From Pseudomaricurvus alcaniphilus (GTDB lineage: Bacteria > Pseudomonadota > Gammaproteobacteria > Pseudomonadales > Cellvibrionaceae): a stretch of 64,000 nucleotides of DNA. Positions within the stretch are counted from its first letter, which is position 1, and each line of letters begins with the position of its first letter. The notes below the pieces were generated by a model. It saw only the letters and a program-made list of their open reading frames with translations. It was not told the origin of the DNA and did no database searches. Shown here in pieces: positions 35,879-43,712 of this stretch. A program made the position numbers and the translations under genes. The DNA is taken from assembly GCF_011440395.1 (NCBI RefSeq), contig NZ_JAAOIX010000006.1, positions 235,110 through 299,109 of the forward strand, written 5' to 3'.

Positions 35879-38236
35879 ATGAAAAGACGACACTTTCTGA
35901 AAGCGGGAGCCACGGCTCTCGGCGCAACTCTTTTGCCGAGCGCGGCCGCCACAGCGGCGGCGGCCAGGCCCAACCTGACCCAGGTGACACCCCTGTCGCC
36001 CCTGCCGGGCAACACCACCTGCAACTGGTTGGGCGGAGATTTCTGGGGCAACCGGCTGCAGGACTGGCGTATGCATAACGGCCGTATTGAGTGCTTGCGT
36101 GGCGAGGCAAGTTTCGAGGTGCGCACCTGCGCCTTGCTCACCCGCAGTTTGACGGCGCGCCACCAGCCGGCGCGATTGCGCGCCCGGGTGGGCAACCTGA
36201 CCCCGGGCCAGGACGGTTTTTGCGGCTTTCTGCTGGGTGTTGGTGGCGGCCAGCTCGACTATCGCGGCAGCGCCCTGGCGCAGCGTGCGGCCGGTGAAGG
36301 CGGTGGCTTTATGGCGGTGATGGATAATCGTGGAGAGCTGGGCTTTCGCGATTTTTCCAATGCCGGGCAGCCGCTGGCGTTTGAAAAAATACAGCGCAGC
36401 AGCGGCGTCGACATCGGTGACCTCGGCGAGCGGGAAATCCTGCTCGATTGTCACATCGACCCGCTCGCCGACGGCAAGTTTGACGTGCGCCTGGTGGCGG
36501 TTGAGGCCGGTTCCGGCCGCGAGCTGGGGTTCGCGGTGCGCACCGGTGTACCCGCCCGGGAATTACAGGGCGGCATGTCGCTGGTGTCTTCACCGCCGAC
36601 GAAAGCCGCAGGTGCGCGCTGGTGGTTCGCGGATATCGCCAGCGGCGGCGGCAAGATCGAGGTCAAGCCGGAGCATGGTCTCGGGGCTGTGATGGGCTGC
36701 CTGTACAGCCTCAACCGCAGGGTGCTCAAGTTGACCGCGCAGTTTGTGCCGATTGACCTGGGCCAGCACCAGCAGGCGCGTTTCGATTATCGCCAACAGG
36801 GCACTCGCGCCTGGACCCGCGGGCCGGCCAGCGCCATCGAAGACGGCTTTGTCGCCCTGTTCAGGGTTGATGGATGGGATTCGGCTCACGCCTTTGACTA
36901 TCGCATCGTATTTCCTGAGCGCGGCGACGCAGCGCTGTTTGAGGGCCAGGTGGTAGCAGACCCCGGCCAGGGTAAAAAACTGAAGATCGCCCTGTATTCC
37001 TGCATCATTCCCACCTCCCGCAGTCTCGACGAACCCTTCCACACACCCATAGTGCCGGAAGAACGGATTGCCGGGCGTTACACGGCGGGAAATATCCTGT
37101 TTCCCCACTCGGAACTGGTGCAACACTGCGACTACCACCGCCCCGACTTGTACGTGTTCTGTGGTGACCAGTACTACGAAACCTATCCCACCCGGGCGGG
37201 CCGGGATACTCCTGACGCCAAACTGGATACGCTCTATCGCTGGTATCTGTGGTACTGGACGTTTCGCGACTCGGTGCGCAACCGGCCGGCGATCATTCTC
37301 GCCGACGATCACGATGTGCTGCAGGGCAACCTGTGGGGGCAGGGCGGTGCCGATTCGGATAAACCCAGGGAAGAAGACGGTGGATTTAAATGGGACAAGG
37401 AACTGGTGCGGATGGTGTATCGGATCCAGCACGGGCACAACCCGGACGCCTATGATCCCACGCCCATTGCCTACGATATCCCGGTGACCTACGGTCACTT
37501 CGTTTACGGCGGCGTCAGCTTTGCGGTGATCGAAGATCGCAAGTTCAAGACCGCGCCGGATTACCAGGGCGACCCGACCAGCAAGCGTGGCGAATTGCTG
37601 GGCCCTCGCCAGGAGCAATTCCTGCAGGCCTGGGCCGGCATGGACAAGGGCCTGCCGAAAGTGTGCCTGACCGCGTCTATCTGGGGTTCACCCCAGACCA
37701 AGGGCGAAGGGCTTCCGCTGCTGGACTACGATGCCAACGGTTACCCGCCCGACGGCCGTACCCGTGCAGTAAAGTTGGTGCAGGCGGCCGGGGCGCTGGT
37801 ATTGGCCGGCGACCAGCATTTGGGCATGGTGGCTCGCCAGGGTATAGACGGTTACGAGGATGGCCCGCTGTTTTTTGCCGGCCCCGCTGCTGCCGCCTTT
37901 TGGCAGCGCTGGTTCGAGGGCGGTGGCAAGCTGGCAAACCAGCGTAACGGCGACCCCAATACCGGCAATTTTGTCGATACCTTTGGCAACAGGATGCGGG
38001 TATTGGCAGTGGCCAATCCCAAATTGACCTACAGCGATTTTATGGATGACAAAACGCGCTGGGGCATGTTTCTCGGCGATCGCGACCTGAAAAGCGAGGG
38101 CTATGGTATTGTCGAGGTGGATCACCAGGCGCAACAGTTCGAGTTGCAGTGCTGGTCCTGGGATGCAAATCCGGCGACCGATAGCCAGTTCAAGGGCTGG
38201 CCGGTGGTGGCACCGTTTGAGAAGCCGGTTGCCTAG
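35879..38236 (+). CDS. Tat-exported PhoD-like metallophosphoesterase with N-terminal lectin-like domain
   Basis: The 785-residue protein starts with a twin-arginine signal (MKRRHFLKAGA). Residues about 45-265 look like a beta-sandwich domain of the LamG/concanavalin kind (NRLQDWRMHNGRIEC, then a GQLDYRG segment). The C-terminal half is PhoD-like: VFCGDQYYE, ILADDHDVLQGN and LAGDQHLGM hold the expected Asp/His metal ligands. PhoD enzymes are periplasmic phosphodiesterases using calcium and iron. Its place 45 bp after dgoD and before agarases, with an added carbohydrate-type domain, suggests an unusual polysaccharide or oligosaccharide ester substrate, which is inference. It is on the same strand as the operon. 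Confidence 0.75.
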   Translation: MKRRHFLKAGATALGATLLPSAAATAAAARPNLTQVTPLSPLPGNTTCNWLGGDFWGNRLQDWRMHNGRIECLRGEASFEVRTCALLTRSLTARHQPARLRARVGNLTPGQDGFCGFLLGVGGGQLDYRGSALAQRAAGEGGGFMAVMDNRGELGFRDFSNAGQPLAFEKIQRSSGVDIGDLGEREILLDCHIDPLADGKFDVRLVAVEAGSGRELGFAVRTGVPARELQGGMSLVSSPPTKAAGARWWFADIASGGGKIEVKPEHGLGAVMGCLYSLNRRVLKLTAQFVPIDLGQHQQARFDYRQQGTRAWTRGPASAIEDGFVALFRVDGWDSAHAFDYRIVFPERGDAALFEGQVVADPGQGKKLKIALYSCIIPTSRSLDEPFHTPIVPEERIAGRYTAGNILFPHSELVQHCDYHRPDLYVFCGDQYYETYPTRAGRDTPDAKLDTLYRWYLWYWTFRDSVRNRPAIILADDHDVLQGNLWGQGGADSDKPREEDGGFKWDKELVRMVYRIQHGHNPDAYDPTPIAYDIPVTYGHFVYGGVSFAVIEDRKFKTAPDYQGDPTSKRGELLGPRQEQFLQAWAGMDKGLPKVCLTASIWGSPQTKGEGLPLLDYDANGYPPDGRTRAVKLVQAAGALVLAGDQHLGMVARQGIDGYEDGPLFFAGPAAAAFWQRWFEGGGKLANQRNGDPNTGNFVDTFGNRMRVLAVANPKLTYSDFMDDKTRWGMFLGDRDLKSEGYGIVEVDHQAQQFELQCWSWDANPATDSQFKGWPVVAPFEKPVA

Positions 38237-38299
38237 ACACTGTAAACAGGAAACGGCACTGAAAGTTGCGGTGTAAGGCCACCTTGCCCCCAAAACTGT

Positions 38300-38728
38300 T
38301 TACTGGGGCATGGGAAAGAAAACCGATGGCGATACTTTAAATCGATTGGATAATGCCTGAATGTGGTCCAGGGTCAGGTTTCTGGAGCCGTTCAGGATCA
38401 TGGATACCAGGCTTTTACCGCCGATCTCTTGCCTTAGGTCTTCCGCTTTTAAATTATATTGGTCCATCAAGGTTTTCAGGGCTGCTACGCCATTATTCAA
38501 CTCACTGATTCTTTGGTTAAACTCGGAAAAACAGGCTGATTCGTTTTCCCACTTTTCAATGGAGTTTGCCAGCACTTCAATCAGCGGGAGATAGGTGTCG
38601 TAGTCCTCAATCAGTTCATCCATCAACTCCAGGGCCTTTTCATAGTCAGTCTCACTGTGGATATGACTCACAAAGCCGGCTTCGTTGAAGAAGTCCAGGG
38701 CCTTGGCCTTTACGGTTGCGAAATTCAT
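38300..38728 (-). CDS. higA: HigA-type antitoxin
   Basis: The 142-residue protein has an N-terminal helical domain (about 1-75) and a C-terminal Xre-like helix-turn-helix (GGKSLVSMILNGSRNLTLDHIQALSNRF). This is the layout of HigA antitoxins paired with HigB of the PF09907 type. It overlaps the toxin gene by four bases and neutralises the toxin by direct binding. With or without the toxin it should repress its own promoter. Confidence 0.85.
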   Translation of the reverse strand: MNFATVKAKALDFFNEAGFVSHIHSETDYEKALELMDELIEDYDTYLPLIEVLANSIEKWENESACFSEFNQRISELNNGVAALKTLMDQYNLKAEDLRQEIGGKSLVSMILNGSRNLTLDHIQALSNRFKVSPSVFFPMPQ

Positions 38729-39039
38729 GATTTAACCTCCTTTGCATACTTCTTGCAGAGCTTGTCGTAGGCCGAATGATTGACGATGTGTTTCACATAC
38801 AGGCGCTGATCGCGGAACTCGATAAAAGCAATCAGTCTGAGATTGTTGCCGCCAATATCTATCACCCACCATTTGTTTTTGTACCTGAAGTTGTCGAGGC
38901 TCGGGTACATAGCTCGCAACTTCTCCGGTGTTGTATAAGTGCCATTTCTCAGTGTCTTGTAGAGAGCATCTATGGCCCCGGCATCATTGGGGTATTGCTT
39001 TGCCGCATCGTTGAACGGCTTTCTGGAGATGACGTGCAC
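38725..39039 (-). CDS. higB: HigB-type mRNA interferase toxin
   Basis: The 104-residue protein matches HigB toxins: MHVISRKPFNDAAKQYP at the start, KWWVIDIGGNNLRLIAFIEF in the middle and a VKHIVNHSAYDKL close. These are RelE-fold ribonucleases that cut mRNA, usually on the ribosome. It is first in the leftward pair, toxin before antitoxin, as is usual for hig loci. The pair sits between dgoD/phoD and the first agarase; such modules often stabilise acquired DNA. Confidence 0.9.
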   Translation of the reverse strand: MHVISRKPFNDAAKQYPNDAGAIDALYKTLRNGTYTTPEKLRAMYPSLDNFRYKNKWWVIDIGGNNLRLIAFIEFRDQRLYVKHIVNHSAYDKLCKKYAKEVKS

Positions 39040-39052
39040 AAACAGCCCCTTG

Positions 39053-39069
39053 GTTCACTATTTGTGAAC
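39053..39069. promoter_or_regulatory. palindromic operator of higBA
   Basis: GTTCAC-5 bp-GTGAAC lies 14 bp before the higB start codon, as expected for the antitoxin's own operator. Confidence 0.6.
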
Positions 39070-39150
39070 TATAGCATTCAGGAGTTGCGCTTCACAAGTT
39101 GTAAATTTGAACAATCAGTGTGCTCGCCCTGTGGAAAGTTGTAGTAACTC

Positions 39151-39285
39151 GTAGTGGGGTACCACGGCCGCTTTCACCGCTTTGTCCAGCTCAGCATTTT
39201 GCTATACCACCATAGACGCCTTACCGCCCGACTCCGACACCAGCACCGCCAAATTGTCGGTGCAGCACTGGTAGATCGCCTGGCC
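39151..39285 (-). pseudogene. aldehyde dehydrogenase fragment
   Basis: Read leftwards, about 45 codons give GQAIYQCC..., then ESGGKASMVV, a TAG stop (39202-39204) and QNAELDKAVKAAVV. This matches the stretch around the catalytic Glu (LELGGK) of AldA-like aldehyde dehydrogenases. The Leu of the motif is now Ser, there is an in-frame stop, and both ends are missing. It is a decayed relative of enzymes such as the one at 20422-21870. Confidence 0.5.
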
Positions 39286-39308
39286 TTAGCAAGTTCTGCC
39301 AACAATAG

Positions 39309-39340
39309 ATTGTTGACATTATACAATATGTAGGTATGCT
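39309..39340 (+). promoter_or_regulatory. operator-like palindrome and promoter before agarase 1
   Basis: ATTGTTGACATT (39309-39320) matches the palindrome at ten of twelve positions and contains a perfect TTGACA -35 (39313-39318). TATGCT (39335-39340) lies 16 bp further. A bound repressor would cover the -35 box. Confidence 0.55.
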
Positions 39341-39449
39341 GGGGTTGTTTATGCGGGCATTGGCAAAGCGTGAGCTTGCGCCGCCAGCGGGCCCGTTCAG
39401 CAATAACGAATAACAAACGACATATATTGAAAATAAAGGAGGCCGTTTC

Positions 39450-41840
39450 ATGCCCAGTAAAAATTTTCCAGCGCCAAGGCTGCGGATTGCCAGTGTGTTG
39501 TCACTGCTGGCACTGGTTGCCTGTTCCGACAAACAGAATGATGCAACCACGGTTGCGCCAGCGCAGAGTGAAGCGGTGCAGCAGCAGTTTGAGGTCATTC
39601 GCACTCTGATCGACTTTGACAGTGGCAGTATGCCCGAGGGCCTGGAAACCGACAGTGCGGTGGTCAGCCTGGCGCCGGCTGCGGATTTCGGTACGGGCAG
39701 TGCTCTGAAAGTCAAGTTCCTGGCGGATGACTACCGACCCACAGTGCGCTTTCGCCCGCAACAGCCCTGGGACCTGAGCGCAGAAAGCGACTTTCACATT
39801 GCCTTCGATGCGAAGAATATCGGCAGTGAATCAGTGCAGTTGTATCTCTCCATAACCGACGCCGAAGGTGGCAAGCAGGGCATAAAGGTCACCGGCAATC
39901 GCAATCTCACCGCCAATCGCAGCGCCAACATAGCAGCCGGCGAATCCGGTACTTATTTTGCGGTATTAAATGGCCCGTCATTGCAGGCCGACAGCGGCCT
40001 GCGCCAGAGCCCGCCGCCCTGGGAGAGCGGTGATGAAATGATGTACTGGCGCTATGGTAACAAGGGCATCAACCTGGCTGCCATTACCGAGATCTCCCTG
40101 TTTGTGCGCGGTACCCTGGCGGAGAAACAAGTGCTGGTGGACAACATTCGGGTGCGTCGCAACCCGCCTTATAATGAACACTATCTGCAGGCGTTTGTGG
40201 ATCGCTTTGGGCAAAACGCGAAACAGGATTTCCCCATAAAAGTGCATTCGGAGGCCGAGTTGAAGCAGGCCGCTGACGCCGAGTTGGCGGCACTGGCGGC
40301 TTCAGGGCCCATGGCCGATCGCTCCCGTTTTGGCGGCTGGAAGGACGGCCCGCGGCTGGAGGGCAGCGGCTATTTCCGCACCGCAAAAGTCGACGGCAAA
40401 TGGTGGCTGGTGGACCCGGATGGCTACCTGTTTTTCTCCCACGGCGTGGCCAACGTGCGCATGGCCAACCTGACCACCTTGACCGGGGTGGACTTTCGCG
40501 ATCCGTCCATTCGCGAGGTGGATCCCGGCGAGGTCACACCGGAGGACTCCATTGGTATAGTCCAGGTACCAGCCGAAGTGCGCGAGAGTCATTACGTGGC
40601 CTCCGCTATGCGCCACAATATGTTTACCTGGCTGCCCGAATACGACGATGAACTGGCGGATCACTACAGCTATCGTCGCTCGGTATTGCACGGCCCGCTG
40701 AAATCCGGCGAAACCTTCAGCTTTTACCGGGCTAACCTGGAGCGACGCTACGGCGAAACTGCGCCCCAGTCCTACGTCAGGAAGTGGGAGGAGGTGACCC
40801 TGGCGCGGATGCTCGACTGGGGCTTTACCTCTATGGGCAACTGGGTGGATCCTGCGTTCTACCCGAACCAGAAAGTGCCCTATTTTGCCAACGGCTGGAT
40901 CATCGGCGACTACCAGACCCTGTCATCGCCGTTCGACGTTTGGGCGCCCATGCCGGACCCGTTTGACCCGGAGTTTGTGCGCCGCGCCAAGATCACCATC
41001 GATGTTATTGCCGAGGAAATCAAGGGCACCCCCTGGTGTGTGGGGGTGTTTATCGACAACGAGAAAAGCTGGGGTCACCCCGACGGTTCGGTGGAACAGC
41101 GCTACGGGGTGATTGTTGATGCGCTGTCGAAATCGGCGGCAGAAAGCCCGGCCAAGCGCGCCTTCAGCGATTACCTGCGCCAGCAGTACGGCACTATTGC
41201 CCGGTTGAATGAGCGCTGGGAAACGCAGCTGGCGTCCTGGGATGAATTGGCCGCTGGCGTCACCCTGGCGGAGTACACCGCGGCGGCCGAGGCGGACCTC
41301 TCCAGCTTGCTGGAGTTGTTGTCCGAAGAGTACTTCCGTGTTGTCCACGATACGCTCGAGCAGGCTTTGCCCAATCATCTCTATATGGGGGCACGCATGG
41401 CCAACTGGGGTATGCCTCCAGAGACTATCAAGGCGTCGGTGAAGTATTCTGATGTGCTCAGTTTCAATATCTACGAAGAAGGTATCCAGCCACACGCCTG
41501 GTCATTTCTGAACGAGATTGATCTGCCCACAGTGATCGGCGAGTTTCATATTGGCGCCTCCCGCGAGACCGGGCTCTACCATCCGGGGCTGGTGCAGGCA
41601 GACGGCCAGGCCGATCGGGCCGCCATGTATAAAGCCTATATGGAAAGCGTGATCGCCCACGACAATATGGTCGGCGCCCACTGGTTCCAGTACGTGGATT
41701 CCCCCATCACCGGGCGCGCGTTTGACGGCGAGAACTACAACGTCGGTTTTGTCTCTGCCACCGACATTCCCTACCCGGAAATGGTTAAGGCGGCGCGCGA
41801 GTTCAATGCCGCGCTCTATGCAAAGCGCTACGGTCTTTAA
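39450..41840 (+). CDS. GH50 beta-agarase, lipoprotein (1)
   Basis: The 796-residue protein has a lipobox (LALVAC), so it is probably anchored in the outer membrane. A beta-sandwich carbohydrate-binding-like domain (about 50-235) is followed by a GH50 TIM barrel that starts with DRSRFGGWKDGPR. Glu538 in FIDNEKSWG and Glu698 in VIGEFHIG are the expected acid/base and nucleophile; they sit almost where I recall them in Saccharophagus Aga50D (534 and 695). That enzyme releases neoagarobiose from the ends of agarose chains. The ATG at 39450 follows an AAGGAGG site. It is followed 53 bp later by a halogenase-like gene. Confidence 0.9.
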   Translation: MPSKNFPAPRLRIASVLSLLALVACSDKQNDATTVAPAQSEAVQQQFEVIRTLIDFDSGSMPEGLETDSAVVSLAPAADFGTGSALKVKFLADDYRPTVRFRPQQPWDLSAESDFHIAFDAKNIGSESVQLYLSITDAEGGKQGIKVTGNRNLTANRSANIAAGESGTYFAVLNGPSLQADSGLRQSPPPWESGDEMMYWRYGNKGINLAAITEISLFVRGTLAEKQVLVDNIRVRRNPPYNEHYLQAFVDRFGQNAKQDFPIKVHSEAELKQAADAELAALAASGPMADRSRFGGWKDGPRLEGSGYFRTAKVDGKWWLVDPDGYLFFSHGVANVRMANLTTLTGVDFRDPSIREVDPGEVTPEDSIGIVQVPAEVRESHYVASAMRHNMFTWLPEYDDELADHYSYRRSVLHGPLKSGETFSFYRANLERRYGETAPQSYVRKWEEVTLARMLDWGFTSMGNWVDPAFYPNQKVPYFANGWIIGDYQTLSSPFDVWAPMPDPFDPEFVRRAKITIDVIAEEIKGTPWCVGVFIDNEKSWGHPDGSVEQRYGVIVDALSKSAAESPAKRAFSDYLRQQYGTIARLNERWETQLASWDELAAGVTLAEYTAAAEADLSSLLELLSEEYFRVVHDTLEQALPNHLYMGARMANWGMPPETIKASVKYSDVLSFNIYEEGIQPHAWSFLNEIDLPTVIGEFHIGASRETGLYHPGLVQADGQADRAAMYKAYMESVIAHDNMVGAHWFQYVDSPITGRAFDGENYNVGFVSATDIPYPEMVKAAREFNAALYAKRYGL

Positions 41841-41893
41841 TTGCAACAGCTGGCGGGTGGAGTAAGTGCAGACGCTTTTAATGCGGTGATGTC

Positions 41894-43390
41894 ATGATAA
41901 AAAGAATAGTGATTCTGGGGGGCGGCACAGCCGGTTGGATGGCCGCTGCACAAATGGCAAAAAGCTGGGCTGGCAAGGGCATCGAGGTGACTGTCATCGA
42001 CTCCAGTGCCATTGGTACCGTCGGGGTGGGCGAGGGCTCGACCCCGAATATGGTGCAGTTTCTTGCAGAGCTTGGCGTCGCCGAAAGCGACTGGATGAGT
42101 GCCTGTAATGCCACCTATAAAAATGGCATCACCTTTCGCAACTGGTCCTCAGTGCCGGGCTATGCAAGTTATTTTCACCCGTTCTATTCAGACTTCGATA
42201 CCGAAGTGGAGGCCCGTTTTTGTTGCAACACCCGGTTGCGTCGCAACGGGGTTGCGGTGGAGGCACACCCGGATCGCTTTTTTATGACCGGCGAGTTGGC
42301 CAGGCGGCGGCTATCGCCCAAGGCGCGCGTCGCTATGACGCAGAGCACCAATTACTCCTATCACTTCGACGCCACGCTGTTCGGTCAATTTCTCAAGCGC
42401 AAGGCTTTGGGCTTCGGGGCACGGCATATGGATGCCCGGGTTGAGCAAGTGCTGTTGAATGCCCGCGGAGAAATCGGCTCGCTGCTGCTGGCCGGTGGCG
42501 AGCAGATCATTGCCGACCTGTTTGTGGATTGCTCCGGCTTTCGCTCCCTGTTAATGCGCCAGGCACTCAAGGTTCCTTACCAGAGCTTTGCTGACCACCT
42601 GCTCAACGATGCCGCGGTGACTCTGGCGACCCCCATGGATAGAGGGGATATTCCCTCGGAAACCGTCAGCACGGCGCTGAAGCACGGCTGGGCCTGGCGG
42701 ATTCCTCTGGTCAGCCGGTTCGGTAATGGTTATGTCTACAGTTCCGCCCACAGCAGCGCCGAGCAGGCCGAGGAGGAGTTGCGCGGCCACCTGGGCATAG
42801 GTGTTGACGCCGAGGTCAAGGTTAATCACCTGAAAATGGAGCTGGGCCGGCTGCAGCAAAACTGGGTGAAGAACTGCGTCGCCATCGGCCTGGCACAGGG
42901 TTTTGTCGAACCGCTGGAAGCGACCGCGTTGCACTTTGTCGGCAAGTCGGTGCTGGATTTTATCGATGCCTTCGAACAGGCGGATTTCACTGACCGGTTT
43001 CGCGCTATCTATAACGACAGGACAGCGTCGGCGTTTGATCGTATTCGCGACTATATTCTGCTGCACTATCGCAGCAATTCACGCAGCGATAGCGACTACT
43101 GGCGCGACGCACGGGACGCTGGAAGTAGCAGTGACTCACTGCGCCGCATAATTGCTTGCTGGATGCGGGGCGGGGACCTGGAGCAGGAGGTGGCAGAGCA
43201 GGATATTGGCAAGTACTACAGTGCCACCTCCTGGCATTGCCTGTTGGCCGGGGTGGGGGTGTTACCCGAGAGGACGCGTTGCCGGACACCGCGGCCAGAG
43301 GAGCAAGTCATCGACCTGGCACTGCGACGGCGGCAGATAGAGCAGAGTGCGGCGCTGTTCAAAACCCACCGGGAAAGCCTTGGGGTTTGA
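41894..43390 (+). CDS. tryptophan-halogenase-like flavoprotein (2)
   Basis: The 498-residue protein has the FAD turn IVILGGGTAGW, the GVGEGSTPN block and Lys76 in TYKNGITFRNW, the expected place of the halogenase catalytic Lys. Unlike its relative at 27719, it keeps the WxWxIP motif (GWAWRIP). VAIGLAQGFVEPLEATALH is also well kept. It lies between a GH50 agarase and a TonB receptor with no natural-product genes near, so a role in handling the imported substrate or in regulation is as likely as halogenation. No signal peptide is present, so it is cytoplasmic. Confidence 0.85.
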   Translation: MIKRIVILGGGTAGWMAAAQMAKSWAGKGIEVTVIDSSAIGTVGVGEGSTPNMVQFLAELGVAESDWMSACNATYKNGITFRNWSSVPGYASYFHPFYSDFDTEVEARFCCNTRLRRNGVAVEAHPDRFFMTGELARRRLSPKARVAMTQSTNYSYHFDATLFGQFLKRKALGFGARHMDARVEQVLLNARGEIGSLLLAGGEQIIADLFVDCSGFRSLLMRQALKVPYQSFADHLLNDAAVTLATPMDRGDIPSETVSTALKHGWAWRIPLVSRFGNGYVYSSAHSSAEQAEEELRGHLGIGVDAEVKVNHLKMELGRLQQNWVKNCVAIGLAQGFVEPLEATALHFVGKSVLDFIDAFEQADFTDRFRAIYNDRTASAFDRIRDYILLHYRSNSRSDSDYWRDARDAGSSSDSLRRIIACWMRGGDLEQEVAEQDIGKYYSATSWHCLLAGVGVLPERTRCRTPRPEEQVIDLALRRRQIEQSAALFKTHRESLGV

Positions 43391-43712
43391 TCGGCAGGAG
43401 TGAGCGCTGCAGTGCCCTGGAAACTCGTTTCCCCGGATTTCAATATCATTATTCTTATGGCCCCCGGGGCTGTAGCCGTCATTCACGGCTACTTCAGTAG
43501 CTCCTTGCGAGAGCGGTTCAGGACTGCAGGGCGGCCCGCCACACAGTTACTTATCGCGCATTAAAACCCGATCAAACTAGATCTGTAGTTAAACGTTTAA
43601 AGTTAATTGTTGACAATCTGGATGGGTGGGGATAGTCTGTCACCATGTAAGGTTAAAAGTTCCCGAGCAACAATTTAAATTATTACTAATAATCATAGAG
43701 TGAGGTTGTAAA
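43391..43712. promoter_or_regulatory. control region of TonB receptor 2
   Basis: This gap contains two adjacent palindromes. TTAAACGTTTAA (43589-43600) is of the LacI-family kind. ATTGTTGACAAT (43606-43617) is one base off the GntR-like consensus and contains the TTGACA -35 (43610-43615). A TAGTCT hexamer lies 17 bp further. Two regulators may act here. Confidence 0.55.

Noticed and set aside
34655..36454. Leftward ORF of 599 codons opposite dgoD and the PhoD-like gene
   Set aside because: It spans two real genes on the other strand and follows from GC-rich third positions; the product is Arg/Gly/His-rich.
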